Positions 27,829 through 36,307 of a DNA stretch of 64,000 bases are shown here, in pieces. Position 1 is the first letter of the stretch; each line of letters begins with the position of its first letter. The notes beneath the pieces were generated by a model. The model searched no databases. It worked only from the letters and a program-made list of their open reading frames with translations, and was not told the origin of the DNA. Made by a program: the position numbers and the translations under genes. This DNA is from Parabacteroides chinchillae (GTDB lineage: Bacteria > Bacteroidota > Bacteroidia > Bacteroidales > Tannerellaceae): NCBI RefSeq assembly GCF_900108035.1, contig NZ_FNVS01000015.1, positions 38,785 to 102,784 on the forward strand, given 5' to 3'.

Positions 27829-29182
27829 ATTTACTCTTGTTTTTATACGCTTTGAACACATCCGGAATACCATATCCCAACTCCGCATCCGGCTGGTTGT
27901 ATTGGCTGGATGATCGTTGCAATAACTCTATCATTTCCTTATTGCTCAATTCCGGGAATGCCTGCCATAAACAAACTCCCAAACCGGCAAGGATAGGAGT
28001 TGAAAAAGATGTCCCGTTTGCGTAATGTATATTACCCGAAGAATCTATTACACAACAACCACTACCCAAAGCAACAACATCGGGTTTTACCCTGTAATCC
28101 GCCGTAAGCCCAACGGAACTAAACACACTCTTTTTCTTCTTCTCTGTTATTGCTCCTACGGTTACGACATCAGAAGCATCCGAAGGGAAAGTTATTTTCT
28201 CCCAATAACCATTTCCTTCGTTGCCGGCGCTGCAAAACACCAAAATTCCTTTTTCAGAAGCCTTATGCGCAGCACGGCTGATAAGTGCAGTCTTTCCATC
28301 CAAAGCCGACTGACTGTAAATCAACTCACCCGCATCATACGTAAAATACCCTAAAGAAGAAGTAATGACATCAACCCCAACGCTATCGGCAAACTCAACA
28401 GAAGCAGCCCAATAATCTTCTTCTATCGGATATTCAGACCGGCTATCTTCACTTTTTATCAGCCAATAAGATGCTTCGGGAGCTGTCCCCACCATTAAAC
28501 CCGGGACATTTGAAGCCAAACAAGACAATACCTTAGTCCCATGGTCGTCATCATCAAAAACACTTTCTCCGGGAAAAACAAAATTCTGTGTACCCAGTAG
28601 CTTCAATGAGCTAAATATACTTATACGGTCTACATTCATGAATCCGGCATCAATCACGGCAATTTGCATACCTTCACCCTTATACCCGGCATTATGTAAT
28701 TTTACACCGTTCAACATTTTAATCTGATCTTCTGCATAACCATAAAACGTTTCTAAAGGTTCGTCGGAGGGTACAAATAAAGACGTATCATCACGGGCTA
28801 CGACCTTTGTTTCCCAATCTCCTTTCCAGACCCATTTCACAGAATCCACAAAAGAAAGCCGTTTTAACTGTTCGGAGGCCAGGCTATCAGCACATGCCAC
28901 AACTACTGTCGAGAACCATTTGCTCTGTACGATTGGTTTTCCTCCACAATCAGCCAATGAATCCAAATAGGCACGGGCAATAGGCAAATCAGAAACTGAG
29001 ATTTGTTTTCCTTGTTTTGCCCGGCGTTCTATTGCACGTTCGGAGAGATAGGCATCCGGTTTATCAACCGTATAACCGGAATTCCCTTTATCTTTCAGAT
29101 AGACACGAAAACAGTAACTTTCACCGGCGCAAAGCCATAAAGACAGGCAACTAAACAATAATACTGCTATATATTTACTCAT
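27809..29182 (-). CDS. Secreted S8-family subtilisin-like serine peptidase
   Basis: Exported peptidase of 457 residues. The signal peptide ends near LWLCAGE. An inhibitor-like N-terminal region of about 120 residues precedes the catalytic domain. The triad is visible as Asp in VIDAGF, His in DDHGTKV and Ser in NGTSFSTPI. The oxyanion Asn is probably in SAGNEGNG. No C-terminal sorting domain is present. Heading an operon with DNA-repair and isoprenoid genes is odd in function, yet the 20-base overlap with xseA suggests true co-transcription. A TACCTTTG -7 element lies about 33 bases upstream. Confidence 0.9.
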   Translation of the reverse strand: MSKYIAVLLFSCLSLWLCAGESYCFRVYLKDKGNSGYTVDKPDAYLSERAIERRAKQGKQISVSDLPIARAYLDSLADCGGKPIVQSKWFSTVVVACADSLASEQLKRLSFVDSVKWVWKGDWETKVVARDDTSLFVPSDEPLETFYGYAEDQIKMLNGVKLHNAGYKGEGMQIAVIDAGFMNVDRISIFSSLKLLGTQNFVFPGESVFDDDDHGTKVLSCLASNVPGLMVGTAPEASYWLIKSEDSRSEYPIEEDYWAASVEFADSVGVDVITSSLGYFTYDAGELIYSQSALDGKTALISRAAHKASEKGILVFCSAGNEGNGYWEKITFPSDASDVVTVGAITEKKKKSVFSSVGLTADYRVKPDVVALGSGCCVIDSSGNIHYANGTSFSTPILAGLGVCLWQAFPELSNKEMIELLQRSSSQYNQPDAELGYGIPDVFKAYKNKSKYVARTE

Positions 29183-29214
29183 ATGATATTTATCTACACA
29201 ATACACACGGGTTA

Positions 29215-29222
29215 CAAAGGTA
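29215..29222 (-). promoter_or_regulatory. -7 element upstream of the subtilase-xseA-recG operon
   Basis: TACCTTTG on the minus strand matches TAnnTTTG exactly, 33 bases before the ATG. I see no convincing -33 TTTG at the usual distance. Confidence 0.4.
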
Positions 29223-29271
29223 CGAATAATGCATAAAATATACTATAACACACAAACATACTAAAACAAAC

Positions 29272-29310
29272 AACCCTTCATAGTTCTTGTCAGACAAGCC
29301 ATGAAGGGTT
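29272..29310 (-). terminator. Terminator of the Lrp/AsnC regulator gene
   Basis: Perfect 10-bp stem (29272-29281 with 29301-29310) followed on the minus strand by a T-rich tail. It lies 27 bases after the regulator stop. Confidence 0.8.
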
Positions 29311-29336
29311 TATTTATTTCAGTATATATCTATTAT

Positions 29337-29804
29337 TTACTCGCTGATATTGCAGATCGGTATTTCCCGTTTTACACTCTGACGCAAGGATATTAATGTT
29401 TCAGTTGCCGTAACTCCCGGGATTTCCTGAATTTTAGAATTCAAAAGCTCCATCAAATGCTCGTTGTCACGCGCATACAATTTAATAAGCATTGTATACG
29501 GCCCCGTAGTAAAATGACATTCCACTACTTCCGGAATTTTCTCAAACTCCGGAACCACATCTTTATACATGGATCCGCGTTCCAGCTTAACACCAATATA
29601 AGTACAGGTATTATAACCCAAAATTTTCGGATTGATATGATATCCCGACCCAACGATCACATTCATATCAATCATGCGCTGTACCCGTTGATGAATGGCT
29701 GCACGTGAGACACCACATTCTTCGGCAACATCCTTAAAAGGAATCCTGGCATTTTTTGAAATAATGTTCAATATCTGCCGATCCAGTTTGTCAATCTTCT
29801 CCAT
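29337..29804 (-). CDS. Lrp/AsnC-family transcriptional regulator
   Basis: DNA-binding regulator of 155 residues that commonly responds to amino acids. The N-terminal winged helix-turn-helix (residues about 5-55) contains LDRQILNIISKNARIPFKD and VSRAAIHQRVQRM. The RAM ligand-binding/oligomerisation domain follows, with VEVVECHFTTGPYTMLIKLYA-like strands near 95-115. It is monocistronic, with its own terminator and an upstream TACTTTTG element. The effector and targets are unknown. Confidence 0.93.
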   Translation of the reverse strand: MEKIDKLDRQILNIISKNARIPFKDVAEECGVSRAAIHQRVQRMIDMNVIVGSGYHINPKILGYNTCTYIGVKLERGSMYKDVVPEFEKIPEVVECHFTTGPYTMLIKLYARDNEHLMELLNSKIQEIPGVTATETLISLRQSVKREIPICNISE

Positions 29805-29843
29805 TTTTCAATTTGCTTTATAATGCACTATAGTTTAATGTAT

Positions 29844-29871
29844 CAAAAGTATATAATTAATTTGAATCAAA
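29844..29871 (-). promoter_or_regulatory. Promoter of the Lrp/AsnC regulator
   Basis: On the minus strand TTTG (29871-29868) and TACTTTTG (29851-29844) are separated by 16 bases, a little short of the usual 19-21. The ATG is 40 bases downstream. Confidence 0.45.
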
Positions 29872-29910
29872 TGTCATTCTGAAAGAAAAAAGTGCTAAAT
29901 AAATAATAAA

Positions 29911-29948
29911 GGCGGGCAAATAATGCTTTTTAGCATATTTTGCCCGCC
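29911..29948 (-). terminator. Terminator of the FKBP isomerase operon
   Basis: Outer 10-bp perfect stem (29911-29920 with 29939-29948) with an inner 5-bp stem. It is followed on the minus strand by TTTATTATTTATTT and lies 23 bases after the last stop. Confidence 0.85.
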
Positions 29949-29970
29949 CGTTAACTAAACAAAGGAAATA

Positions 29971-30705
29971 TTATTTCTTGTCGTCGTCTTTTACAATTTC
30001 CAGCAATTCCACTTCAAACTTCAATGTACTGTTCGGTTTGATATCCTGGCCTGCGCCGCGTTCGCCATAAGCTAATTCTGCAGGAATCCAGAAAATGTAT
30101 TTAGAACCTACAGGCATCAACTTAAGACCTTCTGTCCAACCTTTGATAACATTACCTACACCAATTGTCAATGGTTCGCCGCGATCAAGTGAGCTGTCAA
30201 ATTTAGTACCATCCAACAAAGTACCGGTATAATGAACTTTTACTTTATCATCATCAGTAGGTTTTGCACCTGTACCTTCTTTTTCCACTTTATATTGAAG
30301 ACCGCTCGGAGTTGTAATAACACCGTCTTTTGTCTTATTTTCAGCAAGGAATTTATCACCTTCTTCTTTTGTTTTACTTGCTTCACGAGCTTGAGCTTCT
30401 ACAAAATAAGTCTGCAAATAATTCTGTGCTTCTTGCATAGACATCTTTGTAGAATCACCTTTAATAGCCTGAACAAAACCTGCAATCAATGCATCGATGT
30501 TAGCTTCGCCACCAGGCAAAGTTTTCAGGTTTTCCTTATAGTTCAAACCGGTGCTTACACCGATTGCATAACTTGCACTGTCAGCGGCAGTTTTTAAATT
30601 TGCCGTAGGATGCGAATTGCAAGAAGAGACAGAGATACCTAATGCCACGATAGCTGTAGTAGCTAATACACCAAACTTTTTCATTTTCTTTTTGTATTTA
30701 ATCAT
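29971..30705 (-). CDS. FKBP-type peptidyl-prolyl isomerase, lipoprotein
   Basis: Proline isomerase and probable periplasmic folding factor, 244 residues. A signal peptide with lipobox SVSSC near residue 29 predicts a lipoprotein. A helical dimerisation region with FklB/FkpA features (ASYAIGVSTGLNYKEN, QAREASKTKEEGDKFLAENK) precedes the FKBP domain (GTLLDGTKFDSSLDRGEP, VGNVIKGWTEGLKLMPVGSK, AYGERGAG). The ATG at 30705 overlaps the upstream stop as ATGA; an ATG seven codons later would also give a normal signal peptide. It is paired with a cytoplasmic FKBP paralogue directly upstream. Confidence 0.93.
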   Translation of the reverse strand: MIKYKKKMKKFGVLATTAIVALGISVSSCNSHPTANLKTAADSASYAIGVSTGLNYKENLKTLPGGEANIDALIAGFVQAIKGDSTKMSMQEAQNYLQTYFVEAQAREASKTKEEGDKFLAENKTKDGVITTPSGLQYKVEKEGTGAKPTDDDKVKVHYTGTLLDGTKFDSSLDRGEPLTIGVGNVIKGWTEGLKLMPVGSKYIFWIPAELAYGERGAGQDIKPNSTLKFEVELLEIVKDDDKK

Positions 30706-31289
30706 TTTACTATATCCAATAATTCAACATCAAACACGAGCGTACTGTTCGGTTCGATTGCTTCTCCGGCACCATGTTCGCCATAAGCCAAGTCGGAAGG
30801 GATAAACAATCTCCATTTAGAACCGACTTCCATTAACTGTAATGCCTCAACCCATCCCGGAATAACTTGCGATACACCAAACACTGCGGGTTCGCCTCTT
30901 TGCACTGAACTATCAAAAACAGTCCCATTTATCAAAGTTCCGTGATAATGACATTTTACTTTATCTGATGCTGTAGGCTTTGCACCGGTTCCTTTCTTCA
31001 GTACCTCATATTGCAGTCCGCTAGGCAATACATTTACGCCTGCTTTATGCTTATTGATATTCAAAAATTCTTCTCCTGCTTTTTTATTAATCTCCAACTT
31101 TTCCTGTTGAAGTTTTACAAAATAATCATTGATTATCTGTTTTGCCTCATCATAGCTTATAACAGGTTTGGTTTCAGACAATACGTCTTTCAATCCTTGC
31201 ATGAAATCTTCAACCTGAAGATTATTGATTCCAGAGTTCTGGAAATTATTGCCGATACTTAAACCAAGGGCATAACTTACTTTATCCAT
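30702..31289 (-). CDS. FKBP-type peptidyl-prolyl isomerase, no signal peptide
   Basis: Proline isomerase of 195 residues. The N-terminal helical region begins VSYALGLSIGNNF, and the FKBP domain (GTLINGTVFDSSVQRGEP, VSQVIPGWVEALQLMEVGSK, AYGEHGAG) is similar to its downstream neighbour but lacks any export signal, so it should work in the cytoplasm. The ATG at 31289 is chosen over a TTG five codons upstream, since the promoter lies at 31319-31352. The tandem with an ATGA overlap suggests an old duplication with one copy redirected to the periplasm. Confidence 0.93.
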   Translation of the reverse strand: MDKVSYALGLSIGNNFQNSGINNLQVEDFMQGLKDVLSETKPVISYDEAKQIINDYFVKLQQEKLEINKKAGEEFLNINKHKAGVNVLPSGLQYEVLKKGTGAKPTASDKVKCHYHGTLINGTVFDSSVQRGEPAVFGVSQVIPGWVEALQLMEVGSKWRLFIPSDLAYGEHGAGEAIEPNSTLVFDVELLDIVK

Positions 31290-31318
31290 TTTTTTCTTGT
31301 TCAACTAATTATGAGGTA

Positions 31319-31352
31319 CAAAAGTAATGCTTTTAACCGGACAATCACCAAA
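31319..31352 (-). promoter_or_regulatory. Promoter of the FKBP pair
   Basis: On the minus strand TTTG (31352-31349) and TACTTTTG (31326-31319), spacing 22, with the ATG 29 bases downstream. Both elements match the Bacteroidetes consensus. Confidence 0.6.
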
Positions 31353-31385
31353 AGGAAATACTTTTTTATTACTTTTGCATCAATT

Positions 31386-31553
31386 ATGAATGAACGGCAA
31401 ACCGAATTAACAAGATTTTCATGGCTCTTTGATCAATTTAAGGAGCCTTTTATTTTGTTTGCCAATTCATGCGCCCGTGATATGGCCGCTACAGAAGGAA
31501 CAGTATTGATCCCGATCTTTTCTAAAAATCATCGGGATGATTTTACAAAATGA
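31386..31553 (+). pseudogene. Remnant of an ECF-type sigma-70 factor (region 2 start only)
   Basis: The frame from ATG 31386 reads like the first 40 residues of a Bacteroidetes sigma-70 family factor: SWLFDQFKEPFILFANSCARDMAATE aligns by eye with the usual FxxxFKxxFxxFAxSYVRDxxxAED core of region 2. After residue 38 the similarity stops and the frame enters a terminator-like repeat at about 31509, giving a stop at 31551. No region 4 (promoter -35 binding) is present, so it cannot be functional as a sigma factor. A TACTTTTG element just before the ATG may be a leftover promoter. Assignment rests on pattern resemblance alone. Confidence 0.6.
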
Positions 31554-31572
31554 TCCCGATGATATAAAAATA
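31509..31572 (-). repeat. Terminator-like repeat, copy A
   Basis: The stem 31528-31538 with 31553-31563 (11 bp perfect), followed on the minus strand by a short T-run, forms an intrinsic terminator. A further ATCCCGAT at 31509-31516 repeats the stem core. The whole stretch of about 65 bases closely matches 46753-46815, including flanks outside the stem. It lies between the sigma remnant and a 34-codon minus-strand fragment. Confidence 0.75.
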
Positions 31573-31575
31573 TCA

Positions 31576-31680
31576 CTATTCACTCCTCAAAGCAATCTTG
31601 TTTGGTACGGATAAAGCCTCACCCAAATCACCATATAACGTTTCGTAAGGAAAGAAATGAAGCATAAAAAGGATGTATCT
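31576..31680 (-). pseudogene. Orphan 34-codon open fragment, probable 3' end of a lost gene
   Basis: Between stop codons at 31681-31683 and 31576-31578, the minus frame encodes 34 residues ending NKIALRSE directly before a terminator. The sequence has gene-like composition and the terminator placement expected of a true 3' end, but no upstream portion exists. I do not recognise the family. It could also be chance. Confidence 0.3.
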
Positions 31681-31740
31681 CTAACAAGCTGAACATAAGC
31701 AGTTAAAATCCTGTCCAGGTTTCATACTATCAAACAAAGA

Positions 31741-31782
31741 AGGTTCATCCAACAACATATCATACATCTGTCGGATGAACCT
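31741..31782 (-). terminator. Terminator of the S9 peptidase gene
   Basis: Perfect 10-bp stem (31741-31750 with 31773-31782) followed on the minus strand by TTCTTTGTTTG, 36 bases after the stop. Confidence 0.75.
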
Positions 31783-31817
31783 GAAATCTTACACTCCAAA
31801 AGGGCAACCCCTAAAAG

Positions 31818-34523
31818 CTAATATCCTAATTCAAAAGGCTGCTCCGTTGCCTGTACACCTTCCGACATCCATTTAGGCATCGGGCTCTTCTTCAAATAAT
31901 GATCGAAGAACTGGAACATGCGCTTCTGAAAGTCTACACGATCTGCCATTGGTTCCGGCCAATGAGGACTTCCCGGATAGTTAAGCAACCAAGCCGGTTT
32001 ATGTAAACGTTTCAAAGCAATAAAATATTCTATTCCCTGATACCAGGGCACATGTCCATCTGCATCATTATGCATGATAAGGATTGGCGTTTGCACCTTA
32101 TTCATATGGAAAAGGGGTGAATTTTCAAGATATCGCAATGGTGCACTCCAGGGAGTTCCACCAATACGGCTCTGCGTATGCTCATACTGGAATGAACGGT
32201 TCAAACCTGATCCCCAACGAATACCGCCATACGCGCTAAACATATTTACGACAGGTGCTCCAGACTCGATAGCTGCAAACAGATTGGTGCGTGTTGCCAG
32301 ATAAGCCACCTGATAACCGCCCCAGCTATGGCCTTGTGCAGCAATCGCTTTTTCATCAATATAGCCTTTAGAAATCATCATGGTTACACCCGGCATAACA
32401 CAATTATAACAACTCTGTCCGGGGTAGCCGTCTACATAACGTACATCCGGATTAAAAATAATATATTCATGACTGTTGTATAAATGATAATCCACAGTAG
32501 AGCGTCCGGGTTCAGGCATGTGGTAGCTATAATATGTGTCGGCGTTCCGTTCGTAGAAATTGACAATCATCGGATATTTCTTCTTCGGATCAAAATTGGC
32601 CGGCTTATACACCACGCCCTCCAACGGACGACCATCCAAAGAAATCCAGGAAACCATTTCTGTTGTTCCCCAAAGGAAGTCTTCCTGCTGCCAGTTACCA
32701 TGAGTCAACTGAATGGATTGTTTAAAATTCAGATCAGAAAGACGAATATCCGGATATTGTTCAAACGTCTCAGATGTATAAATAACGGCATCCGTATTCT
32801 TGGCCTTTAAAGGAACACTCAGCATGAAGTTGCCTGCAAGCAATGTTTTAGGAGCTCCCGGAGAAGACAACTTTGCCTGATAATAACCATACCCTTTCGT
32901 TGTCCGGTTGAAGCCTATTAATAGCTGAGGTTCGTTCAGGTTAATAGCACGTGTTTCCTTATCCAGGCGTATCCAATTATAAGATATATCTTTCTTTCTT
33001 CCGTCCACTGTAAGGTTCACTGGCGCAGCCTCTCCTATCGGATCAAAACGCCAAAGATCATAACGGTCATATACCAGTAAATATTTGTCATCCGTTGTCC
33101 ATCCCGCCGAGCCATAAGAACTGGGATAATCAGGAACGTCATTTTCTTCGTCCCAGGCAGGAAAAGTTTGCGGAGTAGAAAGACGATACTTCGTGCCGCT
33201 TGCCAAAGCAACAGTATACCAACTGCTATCCGTTTCAGCATACCAATAAGCATATTTGCCTGCCGGAGAAATATCCAAATCACCGTAATCGGCCGTTAGC
33301 AACGGTTTTCTCTCTCCATTATCCAACGACACGGTATAATAATCACTGCGAGTACGTCCTTCCCACATAGAAGAAAGAGAATAAGGACGCGAAGTAGAGA
33401 GCAAAGCAACAGATGAATTACCTTCATCACCTAACTTAATATCAGGTAATTCCTTATCGGCCAGTTGAAACAGAGAGCCATCACTTAAATTATAGACTGC
33501 ACGATAACTTCGTTTCAGTTCCTTTTCCTTATTATAATTTTGTACAGTATACTGAACTGGTTCATTCCAGCTCCATACCTGTACTTCCGGACGATTGGCG
33601 GCCAGAATAGTCGTATCTTTTTGCTTCGGCTCAGGTGAAGTACCAAAGAAAAGACGGGCTGCATTCTTTGAGAACTGCAACTCTCCATTTTCATTCACTA
33701 CCCAACCGGTTGGGAAAGCTTTATTGCCCCGTCCGGCCAGTAATTTAGCCGGCACATTATTCTCGGACAACCATAAATCGAGTGCTTTATATACCGAATC
33801 TTTATCAGCACAATAAAGAAAAGCTATACGGTTACCTTGTTCATCGAAAGTTGTCTGTTTAAACACACCTTTTCCCTCCTTGATCAAGACAGGTGTTCCC
33901 TTATCCGGATTCAATGTAAATAAACCAGGCTGCAACTCTTTATCTTCAATAGAAATGTAGAAGAGCATAGCACTTTTTTTCGCAAACTTATATTCTGTTA
34001 CAGACGGAAATTGAAATGTTTTGCTTCCATCCAGGGAACGGATATACAATGTAGAATCTTTCCGGCCACGTTGATAAGCTATCCAATCGGCAGATTCCGC
34101 TAATTTGTAGTTTTTCAGAGAGTCAATCGTCTCCTGTTTCCCGGATAAATGATAAATAATCAATTTATCCATAGGCATATCATCTTCCTTCGTCTTTTTC
34201 AACTTTAAAGAGTCTGTTTCCTTCACCGTTGGTTTACTTACAGCAAGTAAGTAACGGGAAGAAGAAGAAAAAACAGCTTTATCAGCCGGGCAAAAAGAAG
34301 CTACCTCTTTTCCTTTTACATCATATAACTTAACGGTAGCATCCCCAACCCAAGGCTCCATTTGACAAGTTACCCATTTTCCATCATTGGAAATACTTTT
34401 AGAAGAAATACGGTTCCATTCAACCAGATTTTCGAAAGTCATGGCTTTGCCTGCCTCTTGTGCAACAGCAGGATAAGTAATACCCAAACAGGCAAGCCAC
34501 AGCAGTTTTTTCAGATATTTCAT
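31818..34523 (-). CDS. S9-family prolyl oligopeptidase, exported (901 aa)
   Basis: Serine peptidase cutting short peptides, often after Pro or with dipeptidyl specificity. A signal peptide ends PAVAQE near residue 22. A beta-propeller-like region of about 600 residues precedes the alpha/beta hydrolase domain. The nucleophile is in GHSWGGYQ, the Asp in MHNDADGHVPW and the His in SPHWPEP. It is longer than most dipeptidyl peptidases and resembles the large S9 enzymes found in Bacteroidales. It is monocistronic, ending in its own terminator, and diverges from the GH125 gene. The exact specificity is not readable. Confidence 0.92.
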   Translation of the reverse strand: MKYLKKLLWLACLGITYPAVAQEAGKAMTFENLVEWNRISSKSISNDGKWVTCQMEPWVGDATVKLYDVKGKEVASFCPADKAVFSSSSRYLLAVSKPTVKETDSLKLKKTKEDDMPMDKLIIYHLSGKQETIDSLKNYKLAESADWIAYQRGRKDSTLYIRSLDGSKTFQFPSVTEYKFAKKSAMLFYISIEDKELQPGLFTLNPDKGTPVLIKEGKGVFKQTTFDEQGNRIAFLYCADKDSVYKALDLWLSENNVPAKLLAGRGNKAFPTGWVVNENGELQFSKNAARLFFGTSPEPKQKDTTILAANRPEVQVWSWNEPVQYTVQNYNKEKELKRSYRAVYNLSDGSLFQLADKELPDIKLGDEGNSSVALLSTSRPYSLSSMWEGRTRSDYYTVSLDNGERKPLLTADYGDLDISPAGKYAYWYAETDSSWYTVALASGTKYRLSTPQTFPAWDEENDVPDYPSSYGSAGWTTDDKYLLVYDRYDLWRFDPIGEAAPVNLTVDGRKKDISYNWIRLDKETRAINLNEPQLLIGFNRTTKGYGYYQAKLSSPGAPKTLLAGNFMLSVPLKAKNTDAVIYTSETFEQYPDIRLSDLNFKQSIQLTHGNWQQEDFLWGTTEMVSWISLDGRPLEGVVYKPANFDPKKKYPMIVNFYERNADTYYSYHMPEPGRSTVDYHLYNSHEYIIFNPDVRYVDGYPGQSCYNCVMPGVTMMISKGYIDEKAIAAQGHSWGGYQVAYLATRTNLFAAIESGAPVVNMFSAYGGIRWGSGLNRSFQYEHTQSRIGGTPWSAPLRYLENSPLFHMNKVQTPILIMHNDADGHVPWYQGIEYFIALKRLHKPAWLLNYPGSPHWPEPMADRVDFQKRMFQFFDHYLKKSPMPKWMSEGVQATEQPFELGY

Positions 34524-34782
34524 ATACGCGGCATTTATATTATTAATGTAAATGCAATATTACGCGTTTTTCTCTTATTTAGCTAATTCTTCCCCTAGCA
34601 TTTGATTTGTTTCATTACTCTACAAAACTGAAGCAAGGGGTGGATAGTACAAAAAAATAGCTCTTATTCTGCCACTCCTTAGTTTTATGTTGTACTTTTA
34701 CGCGGGCTAACCACCCTGCATGATCGAACTTTATTCGGTAATTGGAAACATTAAATAATTACTTATTAAACACATTACAAAA

Positions 34783-36258
34783 ATGACAACTCGCAGAAAC
34801 TTCCTTAGAAACGGTGGCCTTGCACTGGCCGGCCTAATGGTTGGAGAGAAATCGATTACCAGCATGGCCGAAGCAGCAGGCAAGTACGACAGCATGCCCG
34901 GCACAGCAGCCGCTTTGCAGTATGTTTGCCAGCGTCCGGCACCGGAGAAACGCCAATTCACCTCCGAAGCAGTAGAAAAAGCTATCAAGACGACAAAAGC
35001 CAAACTAAAAGACGAAAAACTGGCCTGGATGTTCGAAAACTGTTTCCCCAACACACTTGACACCACTTGCGAACACAAGATGATTAACGGCAAGCCGGAC
35101 ACCTTCGTCCTTACCGGAGACATCCACGCTATGTGGCTGCGCGATTCGTCGGCACAGGTATTCCCTCATATCCAGTTTGCCAACGAAGATCCGAAGGTGA
35201 AAACCATGCTTGCCGGTGTTATCAACCGCCAGACTTGGTGCATACTGAAAGACCCCTACGCCAACGGCTTCAACGAAGGCCCGACAGGCAGCGAATGGAA
35301 AAGCGACAACACCGAAATGAAGAAAGAACTTCACGAACGCAAATGGGAAATCGATTCGCTTTGCTATCCCATCCGTCTGGCTTATCATTACTGGAAGAAA
35401 ACGGGCGATACCTCACCCTTCGACGCCGATTGGGAAAAGGCCATGCAATCCGTATACAAAACATTCATCGAACAACAACGCAAAGACAATCTGGGTCCGT
35501 ACAAGTTCACACGCGTAACAGACCGTCAGGGAGACACCCTGCTTAATGACGGCTGGGGAAGCCCCGTTCGTCCGGTGGGACTGATCGTTTCTTCTTTCCG
35601 CCCTTCAGACGATGCCACTCTGTTTGGTTTCCTTATCCCGTCCAACCTGTTTGCCATCACTTCACTTCGCCAGTTAGCCGAGATGATGCGCACAATAAAA
35701 GGCAACAACGCATTTGCCGCCCAGTGCGAAGCCCTTGCCAAAGAAGTAGACGCAGCCGTAAAAGAATACGGTATCATCAACCATCCGAAGTTCGGTAAAA
35801 TATACGCATTTGAAGTAGACGGCTTCTACAACCACGTATTTATGGACGACGCCAACGTGCCCAGCCTGTTAGCTCTACCTTATCTGGGCTGTGTAGACGC
35901 AAACGACCCCATCTACCAGAACACCCGCAAGTTCGTATTGAGCGAATACAACCCGTATTTCTTTAAAGGCACAGCCGGCGAAGGAATAGGCGGCCCGCAC
36001 ATCGGATTCGGTTACATCTGGCCGATGAGTATCATTATGCGTTGCAACACAACAAAAGACGCCGAAGAAATACGCAAGTGCGTTAAGATGCTTCGCGACA
36101 CCGATGCCAATACAGGCTTTATGCACGAATCATTCTATAAAGACGATCCAAGCAAATTCACCCGCTCATGGTTTGCGTGGGTAAACACCCTGTTTGGCGA
36201 AATGATTTACCGCCTCGTAAACGAAGGCAAAGTAGATATCCTGAATAATCTGGGATAA
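34783..36258 (+). CDS. GH125 exo-alpha-1,6-mannosidase
   Basis: Metal-independent glycoside hydrolase releasing terminal alpha-1,6-linked mannose, as on N-glycan or yeast-mannan side chains. It has 491 residues with a twin-arginine-type leader TRRNFLRNGGLALAG in the first 20 residues. The (alpha/alpha)6 domain shows DTFVLTGDIHAMWLRDSSAQ, a strongly conserved block in GH125 that includes the catalytic-site Asp, then GDTLLNDGWGSPVRPVG and TAGEGIGGPHIGFGYIWPM. The base composition is more GC-rich than its neighbours. It converges with the sirtuin gene; a hairpin lies between the two stops. Two GH92 mannosidases in the window could act in sequence with it. Confidence 0.94.
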   Translation: MTTRRNFLRNGGLALAGLMVGEKSITSMAEAAGKYDSMPGTAAALQYVCQRPAPEKRQFTSEAVEKAIKTTKAKLKDEKLAWMFENCFPNTLDTTCEHKMINGKPDTFVLTGDIHAMWLRDSSAQVFPHIQFANEDPKVKTMLAGVINRQTWCILKDPYANGFNEGPTGSEWKSDNTEMKKELHERKWEIDSLCYPIRLAYHYWKKTGDTSPFDADWEKAMQSVYKTFIEQQRKDNLGPYKFTRVTDRQGDTLLNDGWGSPVRPVGLIVSSFRPSDDATLFGFLIPSNLFAITSLRQLAEMMRTIKGNNAFAAQCEALAKEVDAAVKEYGIINHPKFGKIYAFEVDGFYNHVFMDDANVPSLLALPYLGCVDANDPIYQNTRKFVLSEYNPYFFKGTAGEGIGGPHIGFGYIWPMSIIMRCNTTKDAEEIRKCVKMLRDTDANTGFMHESFYKDDPSKFTRSWFAWVNTLFGEMIYRLVNEGKVDILNNLG

Positions 36259-36275
36259 AACGGTGGCACTCCATT

Positions 36276-36298
36276 ATAGCGGGCTCACGGCCCGCTAT
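36276..36298. terminator. Bidirectional hairpin between the GH125 and sirtuin genes
   Basis: Perfect 9-bp GC-rich stem (36276-36284 with 36290-36298) with a 5-base loop between two convergent stops. The T-tail is short. Confidence 0.65.
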
Positions 36299-36307
36299 TT
36301 CATAAAC

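Noticed and set aside
34524..34782. Intergenic stretch checked for a small gene or RNA
   Set aside because: No convincing frame, hairpin with T-tail or conserved RNA pattern; probably divergent promoters for the S9 peptidase and GH125 genes, but no exact -7 element was found.
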